This document shows, piece after piece, positions 50,654-59,061 of a DNA stretch of 64,000 nucleotides. The stretch is from a virus. A program made the translations under genes and the position numbers. Positions within the stretch are counted from its first letter, which is position 1. Each line of letters opens with the position of its first letter. The DNA is taken from IMG/VR virus record IMGVR_UViG_3300031857_013798, positions 62,001 through 126,000 of that record, one strand, 5' to 3'. Under the pieces are notes generated by a model. The model was not told the DNA's origin, did not search any database, and saw nothing but the letters and a program-made list of their open reading frames with translations.

Positions 50654-50826
50654 TGGCTAAGAAAATCACTCCTTATGAACAAGCGCCTTATCAACAAGGC
50701 TATGAGCAGGCCAAGGCCGGCGAAAAATGCCTCAACCCCTATTTGAAACTGGAAGATGCCGAAGCAGATGCTGACGACTTCCAACGTGGATATGACAATG
50801 CTATTGAGGCCTTGGATCAAGAGTGA
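50653..50826 (+). CDS. 57-residue small protein
   Basis: TAATG overlap with the previous gene. The sequence has two similar halves around G-Y-E/D (QQGYEQAKAGEKCLNPY and FQRGYDNAIEALDQ), giving a helical, acidic protein. It may be a degenerate duplication. The stop overlaps the next GTG start by 4 nt. Confidence 0.5.
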   Translation: MAKKITPYEQAPYQQGYEQAKAGEKCLNPYLKLEDAEADADDFQRGYDNAIEALDQE

Positions 50827-51269
50827 TTAGATATCTGAATCTGCCTAAAATTCCAGTTGAGATTTTAGACAGCCTCAATTACAATTTTGATCAATACTCG
50901 TTTAAGGCCAACTATCTTAACGGTGCTTACAAGTGGTCAGACGATTTTACCCAACAGATAGATACATGGTGCAAGCAAAATATTTGTGACACTATGCATT
51001 GGGGATTTCAGTTTATGAACAACGATATCATTGCACACAAAGATGTTGGTACTGAAGTAAAATTAACGTATTTGATTGACGCTGGTGGAAGCAATGTTAG
51101 GACCAATTTTTTTGAAGATGATAAAACTACCATAACACACAGTTTTGTTATTCCAACACATCAATGGCACATATTGCATGCCAGCAGATATCATAGTGTA
51201 GAAGGCATAGAATCTGGACATACTAGATTCAGCTTGACTGGAAGAGTTTTTCCGTTACCAATTGAATGA
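50823..51269 (+). CDS. 2OG-Fe(II) oxygenase-like small protein
   Basis: 148 residues from GTG 50823. HKDVGTEVKLTYLID has a possible H-x-D pair, HSVEGIESGHTRFSLTGRVF could hold the distal His and the 2OG-binding Arg. It is shorter than most such enzymes, so the function is tentative. It precedes a HIT-family gene in an operon of small genes. Confidence 0.5.
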   Translation: MIRYLNLPKIPVEILDSLNYNFDQYSFKANYLNGAYKWSDDFTQQIDTWCKQNICDTMHWGFQFMNNDIIAHKDVGTEVKLTYLIDAGGSNVRTNFFEDDKTTITHSFVIPTHQWHILHASRYHSVEGIESGHTRFSLTGRVFPLPIE

Positions 51270-51670
51270 AAACTATTATGACTGATTTAGAAATTGCATA
51301 TCAACAAGATATTGCACCCTGGGACGACCGTGTGACAGAACTGTCAGACTATCACGTGGCTGTGTTTCGTGATCGTTATCCTGTCACACCCGGTCATTTG
51401 TTGTTTGTGCCACAGTACAATAACGATGCGGTAATCATGGACTGTTTTGAATCAGCCATGCTGCATGGTCGCAGAATGGTTGTCAATGGCGAATGTGATG
51501 CATTTAATATCGGCATCAACATGGGTCGTGAAGCAGGTCAAACTGTGATGTATCCACATGTGCATTTGATTCCACGCCGAGCAGGTGACTGTGCTGACCC
51601 AGTGGGCGGAGTACGTGGGGTTATTATTGGACAAGCTAACTACAAAACAGGTAGTTACCAAAAACCATAA
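51266..51670 (+). CDS. HIT-family nucleotide hydrolase/transferase
   Basis: 134 residues. PVTPGHLLFVPQYNN, NIGINMGREAGQTV and HVHLIPRRAGD: the last is the histidine-triad H-x-H catalytic motif near residue 93. HIT proteins hydrolyse dinucleoside polyphosphates or aminoacyl-/lysyl-AMP. It overlaps the previous gene by 4 nt. Confidence 0.85.
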   Translation: MKTIMTDLEIAYQQDIAPWDDRVTELSDYHVAVFRDRYPVTPGHLLFVPQYNNDAVIMDCFESAMLHGRRMVVNGECDAFNIGINMGREAGQTVMYPHVHLIPRRAGDCADPVGGVRGVIIGQANYKTGSYQKP

Positions 51671-51675
51671 TTAAC

Positions 51676-52332
51676 ATGCAAAAAAAAATTATATACAAAA
51701 AAAAGTATATTTCATTGAGCGTTGTCAATGATATAAAATCATACTATGAAAAAATAAATGATTCATTGTTAGACTCAGCTGGACCTTATCCTAATCCAAA
51801 ATCTAAACTGGGATGGGCAAGTTGTTGGGATCGTCAGTTGCACTATGAACTGCCCCGAAGTCCTATTCATAAAATAGTCAACCAGTTAAAAACAGACTTT
51901 GGTGAGTTTATCATCCACGATTCCAGTATCCGATATTTGTCAGCACCAATTTTGCCACATAGCGACATTAGAGGAGTCGATTGGCTCAAAGAAAATAAAA
52001 GCAAAGGTTTCAAAGAAGGTCTTACTTTTTTAATTCCTTTGTGGTGGAAAGACGGTCATACTCCTGGTACTGCATTTTATAGTTGTCCAGCCAATTTGAA
52101 TGAACCATTATATACAGATATGCCAAACATCTTGCCAGCGTATTCTGACCAATACACTGAAGAAGCAAGAAATTTCAGTGTAAGAAAAATCATAAAATGG
52201 GAGTCACCTGGTGATCTAATTGCGTTTGAAAGTTTCCAATGGCACGGATCGTGCCAATGGGGCGATGTCACATATGATCGAGAAACTTGGTCTAAAGAGT
52301 TTCTTTCAATAGAAACCTGGCGTGAACCTTAA
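51676..52332 (+). CDS. 2OG-Fe(II) oxygenase-like protein, AT-rich
   Basis: 218 residues. ILPHSDIRGVDWL carries H-x-D (near 95-97); EGLTFLIPLWWKDG and FQWHGSCQWGDVTY hold a candidate distal His and terminal region. The 5' end is very AT-rich with runs of A (positions about 51680-51705), unlike its neighbours, suggesting a later arrival. It sits before the promoter of queD. Confidence 0.5.
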   Translation: MQKKIIYKKKYISLSVVNDIKSYYEKINDSLLDSAGPYPNPKSKLGWASCWDRQLHYELPRSPIHKIVNQLKTDFGEFIIHDSSIRYLSAPILPHSDIRGVDWLKENKSKGFKEGLTFLIPLWWKDGHTPGTAFYSCPANLNEPLYTDMPNILPAYSDQYTEEARNFSVRKIIKWESPGDLIAFESFQWHGSCQWGDVTYDRETWSKEFLSIETWREP

Positions 52333-52406
52333 CCTCTGTTGATATTTAATATAAGTATTTCTCTAAGCGGCCTGTCCGGCATCATCCCGCTATACAAACT
52401 CTGCTG

Positions 52407-52434
52407 CCTATGCTATAATACATAGGAGGACAAT
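52407..52434 (+). promoter_or_regulatory. Extended -10 promoter in a stem-loop, upstream of queD
   Basis: TGCTATAAT (52411-52419) is an extended -10; no strong -35. CCTATG (52407-52412) and CATAGG (52421-52426) form a dyad around it. The start near 52426 leaves a 9-nt leader holding GAGG of the SD AGGAGG, before ATG 52435. Confidence 0.65.
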
Positions 52435-52941
52435 ATGGCAACAAATCAACCAGTACAATACAAGTACACCAGCACCAAAGAGTATCATGATGCTTTTCCC
52501 TGCGCATACCGTCAATGGCGTGCCGACAGCCACTGCAATCTAATTCACGGTTACTCATTCTCAATGAAGTTCTACTTTGGCACAGACAACCTGGATGTGC
52601 GTAACTGGGCCGCTGACTATGGCGGTCTCAAAGAACTTAAAAAGACATTAGAAGATCAATTTGATCATACCTTGCTGGTGTCTGCAGATGATCCAGAGCT
52701 GGCGACATACAAGCTCTTGCAAGAGAAAAAAATGGCCAAACTCACAATCCTGCCACGCTTAGGGTGTGAAGGCTTGGCAGACATGCTGTACAAGTATGTG
52801 AACGGTGTTTACATTCCGGACCTGTGGGGACCGGGTGAAGCAGAGCGTCTCTGGTGCTATCGTGTGGAAGTGCGCGAAACACAGAGCAATATGGCTTTTA
52901 GAGAAGGCCATCGCGAGTGGATGGAAGATCTATTCGTTTAA
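52435..52941 (+). CDS. queD: 6-carboxytetrahydropterin synthase (QueD)-like
   Basis: 168 residues. Zinc-site motif SHCNLIHGYSFSMKF (His and Cys, near 31-45), DYGGLKELKKTLEDQFDHTLL, and a RVEVRETQSNMAF ending with the Glu typical of the family. It converts dihydroneopterin triphosphate to CPH4 in the preQ0 pathway. The product of FolE is its substrate, 3.3 kb upstream. Followed by a YhhQ-type transporter. Confidence 0.85.
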   Translation: MATNQPVQYKYTSTKEYHDAFPCAYRQWRADSHCNLIHGYSFSMKFYFGTDNLDVRNWAADYGGLKELKKTLEDQFDHTLLVSADDPELATYKLLQEKKMAKLTILPRLGCEGLADMLYKYVNGVYIPDLWGPGEAERLWCYRVEVRETQSNMAFREGHREWMEDLFV

Positions 52942-52958
52942 TATAACAAGGAAAAATC

Positions 52959-53579
52959 ATGTTAGATCGAATCTTAAGTGGCGTTGACCGTGCATTGGCC
53001 TACAAGCTCATGCTGGCACATATCATTATCATTGCTATCAGCAACTACATTGTGCAATTCAAATTCTCAGTGTTTGGTGCACCATTGGCAGCAGCCGCAT
53101 TCACATTCCCACTAGTGGTTGTGTTGACCGACTTGACTGTGCGAATGTTAGGCAAACAAACTGGTCGTGCGGTGATTGCATTGGCATTCATCCCTGCTAT
53201 CATTGTGTCAATGGCAGTGGTCAAACTGGGCGGTGCTCCTGACTCAGTTGCTTTCCGCATTGGTCTTGGCTCGGGTGTTGCATACTTTGTGAGCAACTTG
53301 CTTGATGTGTACGTGTTCCAATACATTCGTGAAAAGTACGCCACTTGGTGGATTGCTCCTGCATTGAGTTCAATTGTGAGCACATTCTTTGATACCTATG
53401 TGTTCTTCTTTACTGCCTTTGCTGGTGGCGCAAATGAGTTCATGGCTGCTAACTGGCACATTGTTGCAACCAACAATTCAATCAGTAAGATCATTGTGAG
53501 TCTGTTGGTTATTCTGCCTGCGTATGGTTTCTTGTTGAATCACTTGCAGAAAAAGCTGGCTGCAGACAATCAAGCATAA
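52959..53579 (+). CDS. yhhQ: Queuosine-precursor transporter (YhhQ/VUT family)
   Basis: 206 residues, SD AAGGAAA. About six hydrophobic helices; motifs FPLVVVLTDLTVRMLGKQTGR, GLGSGVAYFVSNLLDVYVFQYIREKY and a late SIVSTFFDTYVFFF. This is the layout of YhhQ, which takes up preQ0/preQ1 at the inner membrane. It can bypass the missing QueC by scavenging precursor. It is linked to queD by an 18-nt gap. Confidence 0.85.
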   Translation: MLDRILSGVDRALAYKLMLAHIIIIAISNYIVQFKFSVFGAPLAAAAFTFPLVVVLTDLTVRMLGKQTGRAVIALAFIPAIIVSMAVVKLGGAPDSVAFRIGLGSGVAYFVSNLLDVYVFQYIREKYATWWIAPALSSIVSTFFDTYVFFFTAFAGGANEFMAANWHIVATNNSISKIIVSLLVILPAYGFLLNHLQKKLAADNQA

Positions 53580-53602
53580 TTACATCAAATTGGTAGGAAT
53601 TT

Positions 53603-54472
53603 ATGGCACAAGAATTTGATATATCTTTACTGTTGGCCACTCGAGGTCGTACAGAAGCGTTGGGCAAAAGTGTTCGCAGTTTGTTTGAACTGGCTGACAA
53701 TCCTCATCGTTTGCAAATCATGTTTGGATTTGACAAAGACGATGACAAAGGCAAAACGTACTTCCAAACTGAATTGCAGCCTTGGTTAGACTCACACGGT
53801 TATCACTATACCGCCATGTTGTTTGACCCATTGGGATATATCAGATTGCATATCTACAACAACAAGATGGCTGAGAAAGCCCTGGCTCCTTGGTTTGTTA
53901 TTTGGAATGATGATGCCATCATGCAAACCCAGGGGTGGGACAGTGAGATTTTGAAATACAATGGCAAGTTTAGATTGCTGGCATTCCATACTCACAACGA
54001 CCACCCCTACTCAATTTTTCCAATAGTTCCACGCAAATGGTATGAACTGTTGGGATACATCAGTCCCCATCCCACACAAGATGGGTGGTTGAGTCAACAG
54101 GCATACATGCTGGACATTTGGGAAAGAATTCCAGTATGGGTAGAACATGATCGCCACGACTTGACTGGCAACAACGGCGATGAAACATTTAAAAATCGTG
54201 CCATGCTAGAAGGTCGCCCCGATGATCCGTTGGACTTTCACAGCGTTCAGCAAATGGACCTGCGACACCGAGACTGTGCAAAATTGGCCACATACATGCG
54301 CAGTGAATTAGGTATGGATCTTTCATTCTTTACCAACGTGTTCAACGGCAGTCAAGATCCCTGGGAAAAACTAGCACAGAATGATGTAAACAGTCAAATG
54401 GTTCAATTTGCCAACCCGCATACACATTTTGCAAAAAAAGATACTGATCAAAAACAAGTAAATAATGCATGA
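53603..54472 (+). CDS. GT2-like glycosyltransferase
   Basis: 289 residues. ISLLLATRGRTEALGKSVRSL is the nucleotide-binding start; IWNDDAIMQTQGWDSEI has the DxD-like acidic pair (NDDA, near 102-105); WLSQQAYMLDIWERI and VEHDRHDLTGNNGDET follow. It may add sugar to a protein or glycan. The stop overlaps the B12-binding radical SAM gene by 4 nt. Confidence 0.65.
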   Translation: MAQEFDISLLLATRGRTEALGKSVRSLFELADNPHRLQIMFGFDKDDDKGKTYFQTELQPWLDSHGYHYTAMLFDPLGYIRLHIYNNKMAEKALAPWFVIWNDDAIMQTQGWDSEILKYNGKFRLLAFHTHNDHPYSIFPIVPRKWYELLGYISPHPTQDGWLSQQAYMLDIWERIPVWVEHDRHDLTGNNGDETFKNRAMLEGRPDDPLDFHSVQQMDLRHRDCAKLATYMRSELGMDLSFFTNVFNGSQDPWEKLAQNDVNSQMVQFANPHTHFAKKDTDQKQVNNA

Positions 54473-56451
54473 AAAGAAAAATTGCCTGGGTACAACCAAA
54501 CTTCCAACAAGGTCCTAAAGAACTCAATGCCTACTACCTGCCATACTCAGCAGGTGTGATTTGGAGTTATGCAGTTGCGGAACCCAGCATACGTGATGCA
54601 TGGCAAGTGACTGAATGGGTGTGGCGCCGGGACAACATAGAGCCAATTGCACAACGACTGGCTGAAAATGATGTTGTGACTTTTAGCACTTATGTGTGGA
54701 ATCACAATTTCAACTATGCATTGGCTCGCAGGCTCAAGGAGATCAATCCTGGCGTGTTGACCATATTTGGCGGTCCCGAACCTGCAATCACAGACAAAGA
54801 TCTGTTTCGCAAAGAACCATTCATGGACATTGTGATTTGCTACGAAGGTGAAATCACATTTAGAAATCTCATGCTGGCATATGACAGCAAAGACTGGGAG
54901 TCAATACCTGGCTTGCTGATCAATCGAGACGGCGAAGCTATAAGCACAGGTGATGCCAAGCGCATTGAAACTCTTGAAGATATTCCTAGCCCGTATCTGG
55001 CAGGTGTATTTGATGACCTAATGGCTGCAAATCCTGACATCATGTGGCAAGGCACACTAGAAACTTCTCGTGGTTGCCCATTTGCTTGTACGTTTTGTGA
55101 CTGGGGTAGCTTGACATACAACAAGGTCAAGAAGTTTGGTTTAGAACGTGTGTACCATGAGTTGGAATGGATGGCTAAGCACAACTTTGATTTCATATCA
55201 ATTACTGACGCTAACTTTGGCATGTTTGCCGAACGTGACAGTTTGATTGCAGACAAGATTATTGAATGTCAAGAAAAGTATGGTTCTCCGAGAACTTTCT
55301 CTGTGGCCTGGGCCAAGAATCAAAAGAAAGAAGTTGTGGACATTGTTAAAAAATTGCTGGATGCCCGAGGCTTCAATCAAGGTCTAACGCTGAGTGTGCA
55401 AAGTCTTGACTTGGATGTATTGGAAAACATTCGTCGCAAAAACATGGAAATGAACAAGCTCAACGAAGTATTTGAGCTGTGTGAGCAACGTAACATTCCA
55501 ACCTACACTGAACTTATCTTGGGCCTACCTGGTGAAAGTCTTGAGTCTTGGAAGAAAAACTTTTGGACTTTGTTTGAAATGGGCAATCATACTGGTCTCA
55601 CGGTGTTCCAGGCTCAGTTGTTGGAAAATGCCGAAATGAACCTGTTGCAGAAGAAGTTGTTTAAGATTACCAATCAAAGTGTAACAGACTATTTTTCTGG
55701 ATCATACTCCAACGAACACATTGAAGAAGCCATTGACATTATCACTGGCACCAAAGACATGCCGTTTGATGTCATGATGGAAGCACATATTTTTTCATGG
55801 TTTATCAATACCTTCCACATCAATGGCATCAGCACACTGTTGAGTCGATTGGTGTTCAAGTATCAGGGTGTGCCCTACAGCGAGTTTTATGCAGACCTGT
55901 TTGAATACGTGCAAGGTCATGAATGGATCCACCGCGAACAAGAAGAAGTTCGCGAGTACTATCGCAGTTGGATGACCAATGGCCGAATCAATCATCCCAA
56001 GATTGGCATTGAAATTCACGGATGGAACCTCATACACAGAACTGTGTTGAACATGCATGTGGAAAAACAAAATCACAATATCTTTGACATGTTAGAAAAG
56101 TTCATGAGTCGTTATGATTTACCGCCTGTGTTGTTGGAGAACATCATGCGATTCCAACGCAGATACCATGTGGCTTACGATGCTATGAACACTTATCCTG
56201 AGGTTTTAGAATTAGACTACAACATCTGGGAATATCTCAGCTTTGATCACAAACTTGTACATGCGCCAAGAGAATATCAACTGGAGTTTCCAGAAGATAA
56301 AACTATGAGCTTTCCACGTTTCTTAGAACTATTTTATTTTGCTAGACGTAGAAATTTTGGAAAAGCCACAGTTGAATGCTTGAACGCTGACACGCAGGTA
56401 GACGTTGCCAAACGCGGAGATGCTGGCGCCAGGGCAAAACTAGCAGCCTAA
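54469..56451 (+). CDS. B12-binding-domain radical SAM protein
   Basis: 660 residues. N-terminal cobalamin-binding-like domain (about 1-180: DVVTFSTYVWNHNFNYALARRLK, IFGGPEPAI), then SRGCPFACTFCDWG with the CX3CX2C motif near 205, GLERVYHELEWMAKH and LTLSVQSLDLDVLENIRRKNM, ILGLPGES. The C-terminal 220 residues are helical with Tyr/Trp-rich stretches. Class B radical SAM methylases of this kind act on unactivated carbons; the substrate is unknown. Confidence 0.85.
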   Translation: MKRKIAWVQPNFQQGPKELNAYYLPYSAGVIWSYAVAEPSIRDAWQVTEWVWRRDNIEPIAQRLAENDVVTFSTYVWNHNFNYALARRLKEINPGVLTIFGGPEPAITDKDLFRKEPFMDIVICYEGEITFRNLMLAYDSKDWESIPGLLINRDGEAISTGDAKRIETLEDIPSPYLAGVFDDLMAANPDIMWQGTLETSRGCPFACTFCDWGSLTYNKVKKFGLERVYHELEWMAKHNFDFISITDANFGMFAERDSLIADKIIECQEKYGSPRTFSVAWAKNQKKEVVDIVKKLLDARGFNQGLTLSVQSLDLDVLENIRRKNMEMNKLNEVFELCEQRNIPTYTELILGLPGESLESWKKNFWTLFEMGNHTGLTVFQAQLLENAEMNLLQKKLFKITNQSVTDYFSGSYSNEHIEEAIDIITGTKDMPFDVMMEAHIFSWFINTFHINGISTLLSRLVFKYQGVPYSEFYADLFEYVQGHEWIHREQEEVREYYRSWMTNGRINHPKIGIEIHGWNLIHRTVLNMHVEKQNHNIFDMLEKFMSRYDLPPVLLENIMRFQRRYHVAYDAMNTYPEVLELDYNIWEYLSFDHKLVHAPREYQLEFPEDKTMSFPRFLELFYFARRRNFGKATVECLNADTQVDVAKRGDAGARAKLAA

Positions 56452-56453
56452 CA

Positions 56454-57164
56454 ATGCGCCGACTGTTTACGTTTGGTTGTAGTTTTACAAACTATCGCTG
56501 GAGCACCTGGGCAGATTGTCTTGCTCCAGAATTTGATCACTTTGAAAATTGGGGCCAGGCAGGAGGAGGAAATCAATATATTTTCAATTCAGTCATGGAG
56601 GCTGATCAAAGGCATTGTTTTGGTGACGGAGATACTGTTGTTGTATGCTGGACCAGTTTAGATCGAGAGGATCGATATGTTGACGGTCGATGGCACACAC
56701 CCGGAAATGCACACTTCGCAACCAATGTGTTTAACAAAGAATACCTTAAAACACACATGGATGAAAGAGGATTCCTAATTAGAGATCTGGCATGCATCAA
56801 AGCAGTTAAAACTCTACTGGAATCTCGACACAATCTAAAATGGGAATTTTTGAGTATGGTAGAATTAATGGCCATGCCATTTCCGTCCGACAATGTTAGC
56901 AAACACAGAGATGTCATGCGATTGTACGAAAATGTGGTTTTAAGTATCAAACCAGGGTATGACAAAACTGTATTTAAAAACACTGGATATCCTAATAGAA
57001 ACGGTGACCCACATCCCAGCCCCGAAGAACATTTGGCCTATTTAGATGCAGTATTACCGGGTTGGGTGACAAAACAATCTACTCGTGTTAAAATGCATGA
57101 TGAAAGTATCAATCTAAATAAGAATCCCCGCAAGTCGGGAATGTCAAAGGTAACAAGGTTATAA
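56454..57164 (+). CDS. SGNH-like hydrolase
   Basis: 236 residues starting 2 nt after the previous stop. FTFGCSFTNYRWSTWA (Ser block I), WGQAGGGNQYIF (block II), VVVCWTSLDRED (block III-like), GDPHPSPEEHLAYLD (Asp/His). Block III differs from typical Asn forms. The C-terminus is basic. Confidence 0.6.
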   Translation: MRRLFTFGCSFTNYRWSTWADCLAPEFDHFENWGQAGGGNQYIFNSVMEADQRHCFGDGDTVVVCWTSLDREDRYVDGRWHTPGNAHFATNVFNKEYLKTHMDERGFLIRDLACIKAVKTLLESRHNLKWEFLSMVELMAMPFPSDNVSKHRDVMRLYENVVLSIKPGYDKTVFKNTGYPNRNGDPHPSPEEHLAYLDAVLPGWVTKQSTRVKMHDESINLNKNPRKSGMSKVTRL

Positions 57165-57167
57165 ACA

Positions 57168-58013
57168 ATGAAATTAAAAGTAAGTGAACTATTTTATTCT
57201 GCTCAGGGCGAAGGACGCTATATTGGAGTTCCTTCTATCTTCTTACGAACCTTCGGTTGCAACTTTACGTGTTCGGGATTTGGATGCCAACCCGGTGATA
57301 AGAGCACTGAGGCAGATGACGTCGCAAAGAGCGTTCATCTCTACAAGACTTTTGAAGAGCTCCCGTTGGTTAATACAGGATGCGATTCGTATGCAAGTTG
57401 GCATCCTGACTTTAAACATCTAAGTCCCACATACACAGCACAAGAGTTAGTTGACAAAATGGCTGCGCTGTTGCCCAATGGCCACTGGCAACAACCAAAC
57501 GGCAATTCAGTGCATCTTGTGATCACAGGTGGCGAGCCATTGCTAGGTTGGCAACGTGCATATCCTGAACTGTTGAATCTGTTGCACGAACGTGGACTGC
57601 GACACATTACATTTGAAACCAATGGTACTCAAGAACTCACAAGAGAATTCAAACAGTATCTGTCTGAATGGTTTGGCGAGATCACATTCTCAGTAAGTCC
57701 TAAACTTAGTGTCAGTGGTGAAAAGTATGAAGATGCTATCAAACCTGACATTATTTGGGATTACGAAACTCACGGTGTTACCTATTTGAAGTTTGTTGTT
57801 GGTCACATTGATGATTTCAAAGAGCTTGATCTAGTAGTTGACGACTATCGAACCCGTGGATTTAGCGGACCAGTTTTTGTGATGCCTGTTGGCGGTGTTG
57901 TGAGTGTGTATGATGGCAATAGAATTCACGTTGCCGACGAAGCACTCAAACGAGGTTATTGGTACAGCCCACGATTGCATGTGGACCTCTGGGGTAATGG
58001 ATGGGGCAAATAA
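57168..58013 (+). CDS. queE: 7-carboxy-7-deazaguanine synthase (QueE)
   Basis: 281 residues. N-terminus SELFYSAQGEGRYIGVPSIFLRTFGCNFTC then SGFGC: the Fe-S motif is CX3CX4C instead of CX3CX2C. LVITGGEPLLGWQ, HITFETNGTQ and SVSPKLS are standard QueE. It makes CDG from CPH4, giving the third enzyme of the pathway. It is followed by a DUF2061 copy. Confidence 0.85.
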   Translation: MKLKVSELFYSAQGEGRYIGVPSIFLRTFGCNFTCSGFGCQPGDKSTEADDVAKSVHLYKTFEELPLVNTGCDSYASWHPDFKHLSPTYTAQELVDKMAALLPNGHWQQPNGNSVHLVITGGEPLLGWQRAYPELLNLLHERGLRHITFETNGTQELTREFKQYLSEWFGEITFSVSPKLSVSGEKYEDAIKPDIIWDYETHGVTYLKFVVGHIDDFKELDLVVDDYRTRGFSGPVFVMPVGGVVSVYDGNRIHVADEALKRGYWYSPRLHVDLWGNGWGK

Positions 58014-58014
58014 C

Positions 58015-58197
58015 ATGTCAGAAACTCATACAAGAACATGGATCCGAACTCTAACTTATCGAATTGCTGCATTGCTGATTACTGCATTGTGGACCGGACT
58101 GGGTGATGCAGTTGCAATCCATATTGTGTTAGCATTCTTGCAATACAGTATGGAACGTATTTGGTTAAAAATTAAATGGGGTAGGATTGATGTTTGA
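58015..58197 (+). CDS. DUF2061 small membrane protein, copy 2
   Basis: 60 residues from ATG 58015. THTRTWIRTLTYRIAALL, VAIHIVLAFLQYSMERIW and the terminal KIKWGR follow the DUF2061 pattern of the 3441-3644 protein, with two helices. Sequence identity between the two copies is low, so they probably arrived separately. It overlaps the next gene by 8 nt. Confidence 0.65.
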   Translation: MSETHTRTWIRTLTYRIAALLITALWTGLGDAVAIHIVLAFLQYSMERIWLKIKWGRIDV

Positions 58198-58588
58198 TTG
58201 GTTTAAAAAATCTCAAAAGAAACCACCACCTGTGGTAGAAAAAGTCACTAAGCCTAGAGTTGCCGAACCACCAGCTAAAACTGAAAAACAACTTGCTACT
58301 GAAAAGGGAGAACCTTACGTGGCTGTGCTCAGTATGGATGTGGATCCTGACAATCTGCATCAAGGTGCATTTGAGTTGGATTGGAATGAAATCTTTGTGG
58401 CTCGACTGGTAAAGGCTGGCTATATGATGAAACCTACAGACACTGATGGGGACATTGTTGACCGTTGGTTTCAAAATGTATGCCGCCATGTTGTGATGGA
58501 AACATGGGAACAAGAACAAGCCATCAAGAACTCCGGCATGTATGTTCAAAAGCGAGATCTTGGCGATGGCAGGAGCGAGGTATCATGA
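58190..58588 (+). CDS. Conserved T4-like protein
   Basis: 132 residues from ATG 58190. The first 45 residues are Lys/Pro-rich (KKSQKKPPPVVEK); the rest has PYVAVLSMDVDPDNLHQGAFELDWNEIFV and WFQNVCRHVVMETWEQEQ. I recall it as a conserved unknown in cyanophages. SD TAGGA. Overlaps the next gene by 4 nt. Confidence 0.6.
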   Translation: MFDWFKKSQKKPPPVVEKVTKPRVAEPPAKTEKQLATEKGEPYVAVLSMDVDPDNLHQGAFELDWNEIFVARLVKAGYMMKPTDTDGDIVDRWFQNVCRHVVMETWEQEQAIKNSGMYVQKRDLGDGRSEVS

Positions 58589-59061
58589 TATTCAATCACA
58601 TCAAACAACTCAAAGCAGAAGGCAAAAAAATTGGCATCACTTTCTCAACCTTTGACATGCTCCACGCAGGCCACATTGCCATGCTTTCTGAAGCAAAAAA
58701 TCACTGTGACTACCTCATCTGTGGGCTCCAAACGGACCCAACTATCGATAGGCCTGAGACTAAGAATCGTCCGATACAAAGTATTGTGGAGAGACAGATA
58801 CAGCTGGCTGCATGCCGTTACGTTGATGAAGTTGTTGTGTACCAAACCGAACAAGATCTACGTGACCTTCTACTAATTCTGCCATTAGATGTTCGAGTAC
58901 TGGGAGTAGAATACGAACACAAAGACTTTACCGGTCGCGACGAATGCTATGACCGCGGGATTGAACTAGTATTCAACGGCCGAGATCACTCATTCTCATC
59001 CAGTAGCCTGCGCAAGCGTGTGGTTGCCGCAGAGACCGAAAAAGTACTGCTACAAAAATGA
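58585..59061 (+). CDS. Glycerol-3-phosphate cytidylyltransferase-like (TagD)
   Basis: 158 residues from ATG 58585 (SD AGGAG). GITFSTFDMLHAGH is the HxGH nucleotide-binding motif; NRPIQSIVERQIQLAACRYVDEV and a late SFSSSSLRKRV (SSxLR) complete the family pattern. It makes a CDP-activated compound, likely a CDP-polyol or sugar, for the glycan genes. Fully coupled to its neighbours. Confidence 0.75.
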   Translation: MIFNHIKQLKAEGKKIGITFSTFDMLHAGHIAMLSEAKNHCDYLICGLQTDPTIDRPETKNRPIQSIVERQIQLAACRYVDEVVVYQTEQDLRDLLLILPLDVRVLGVEYEHKDFTGRDECYDRGIELVFNGRDHSFSSSSLRKRVVAAETEKVLLQK

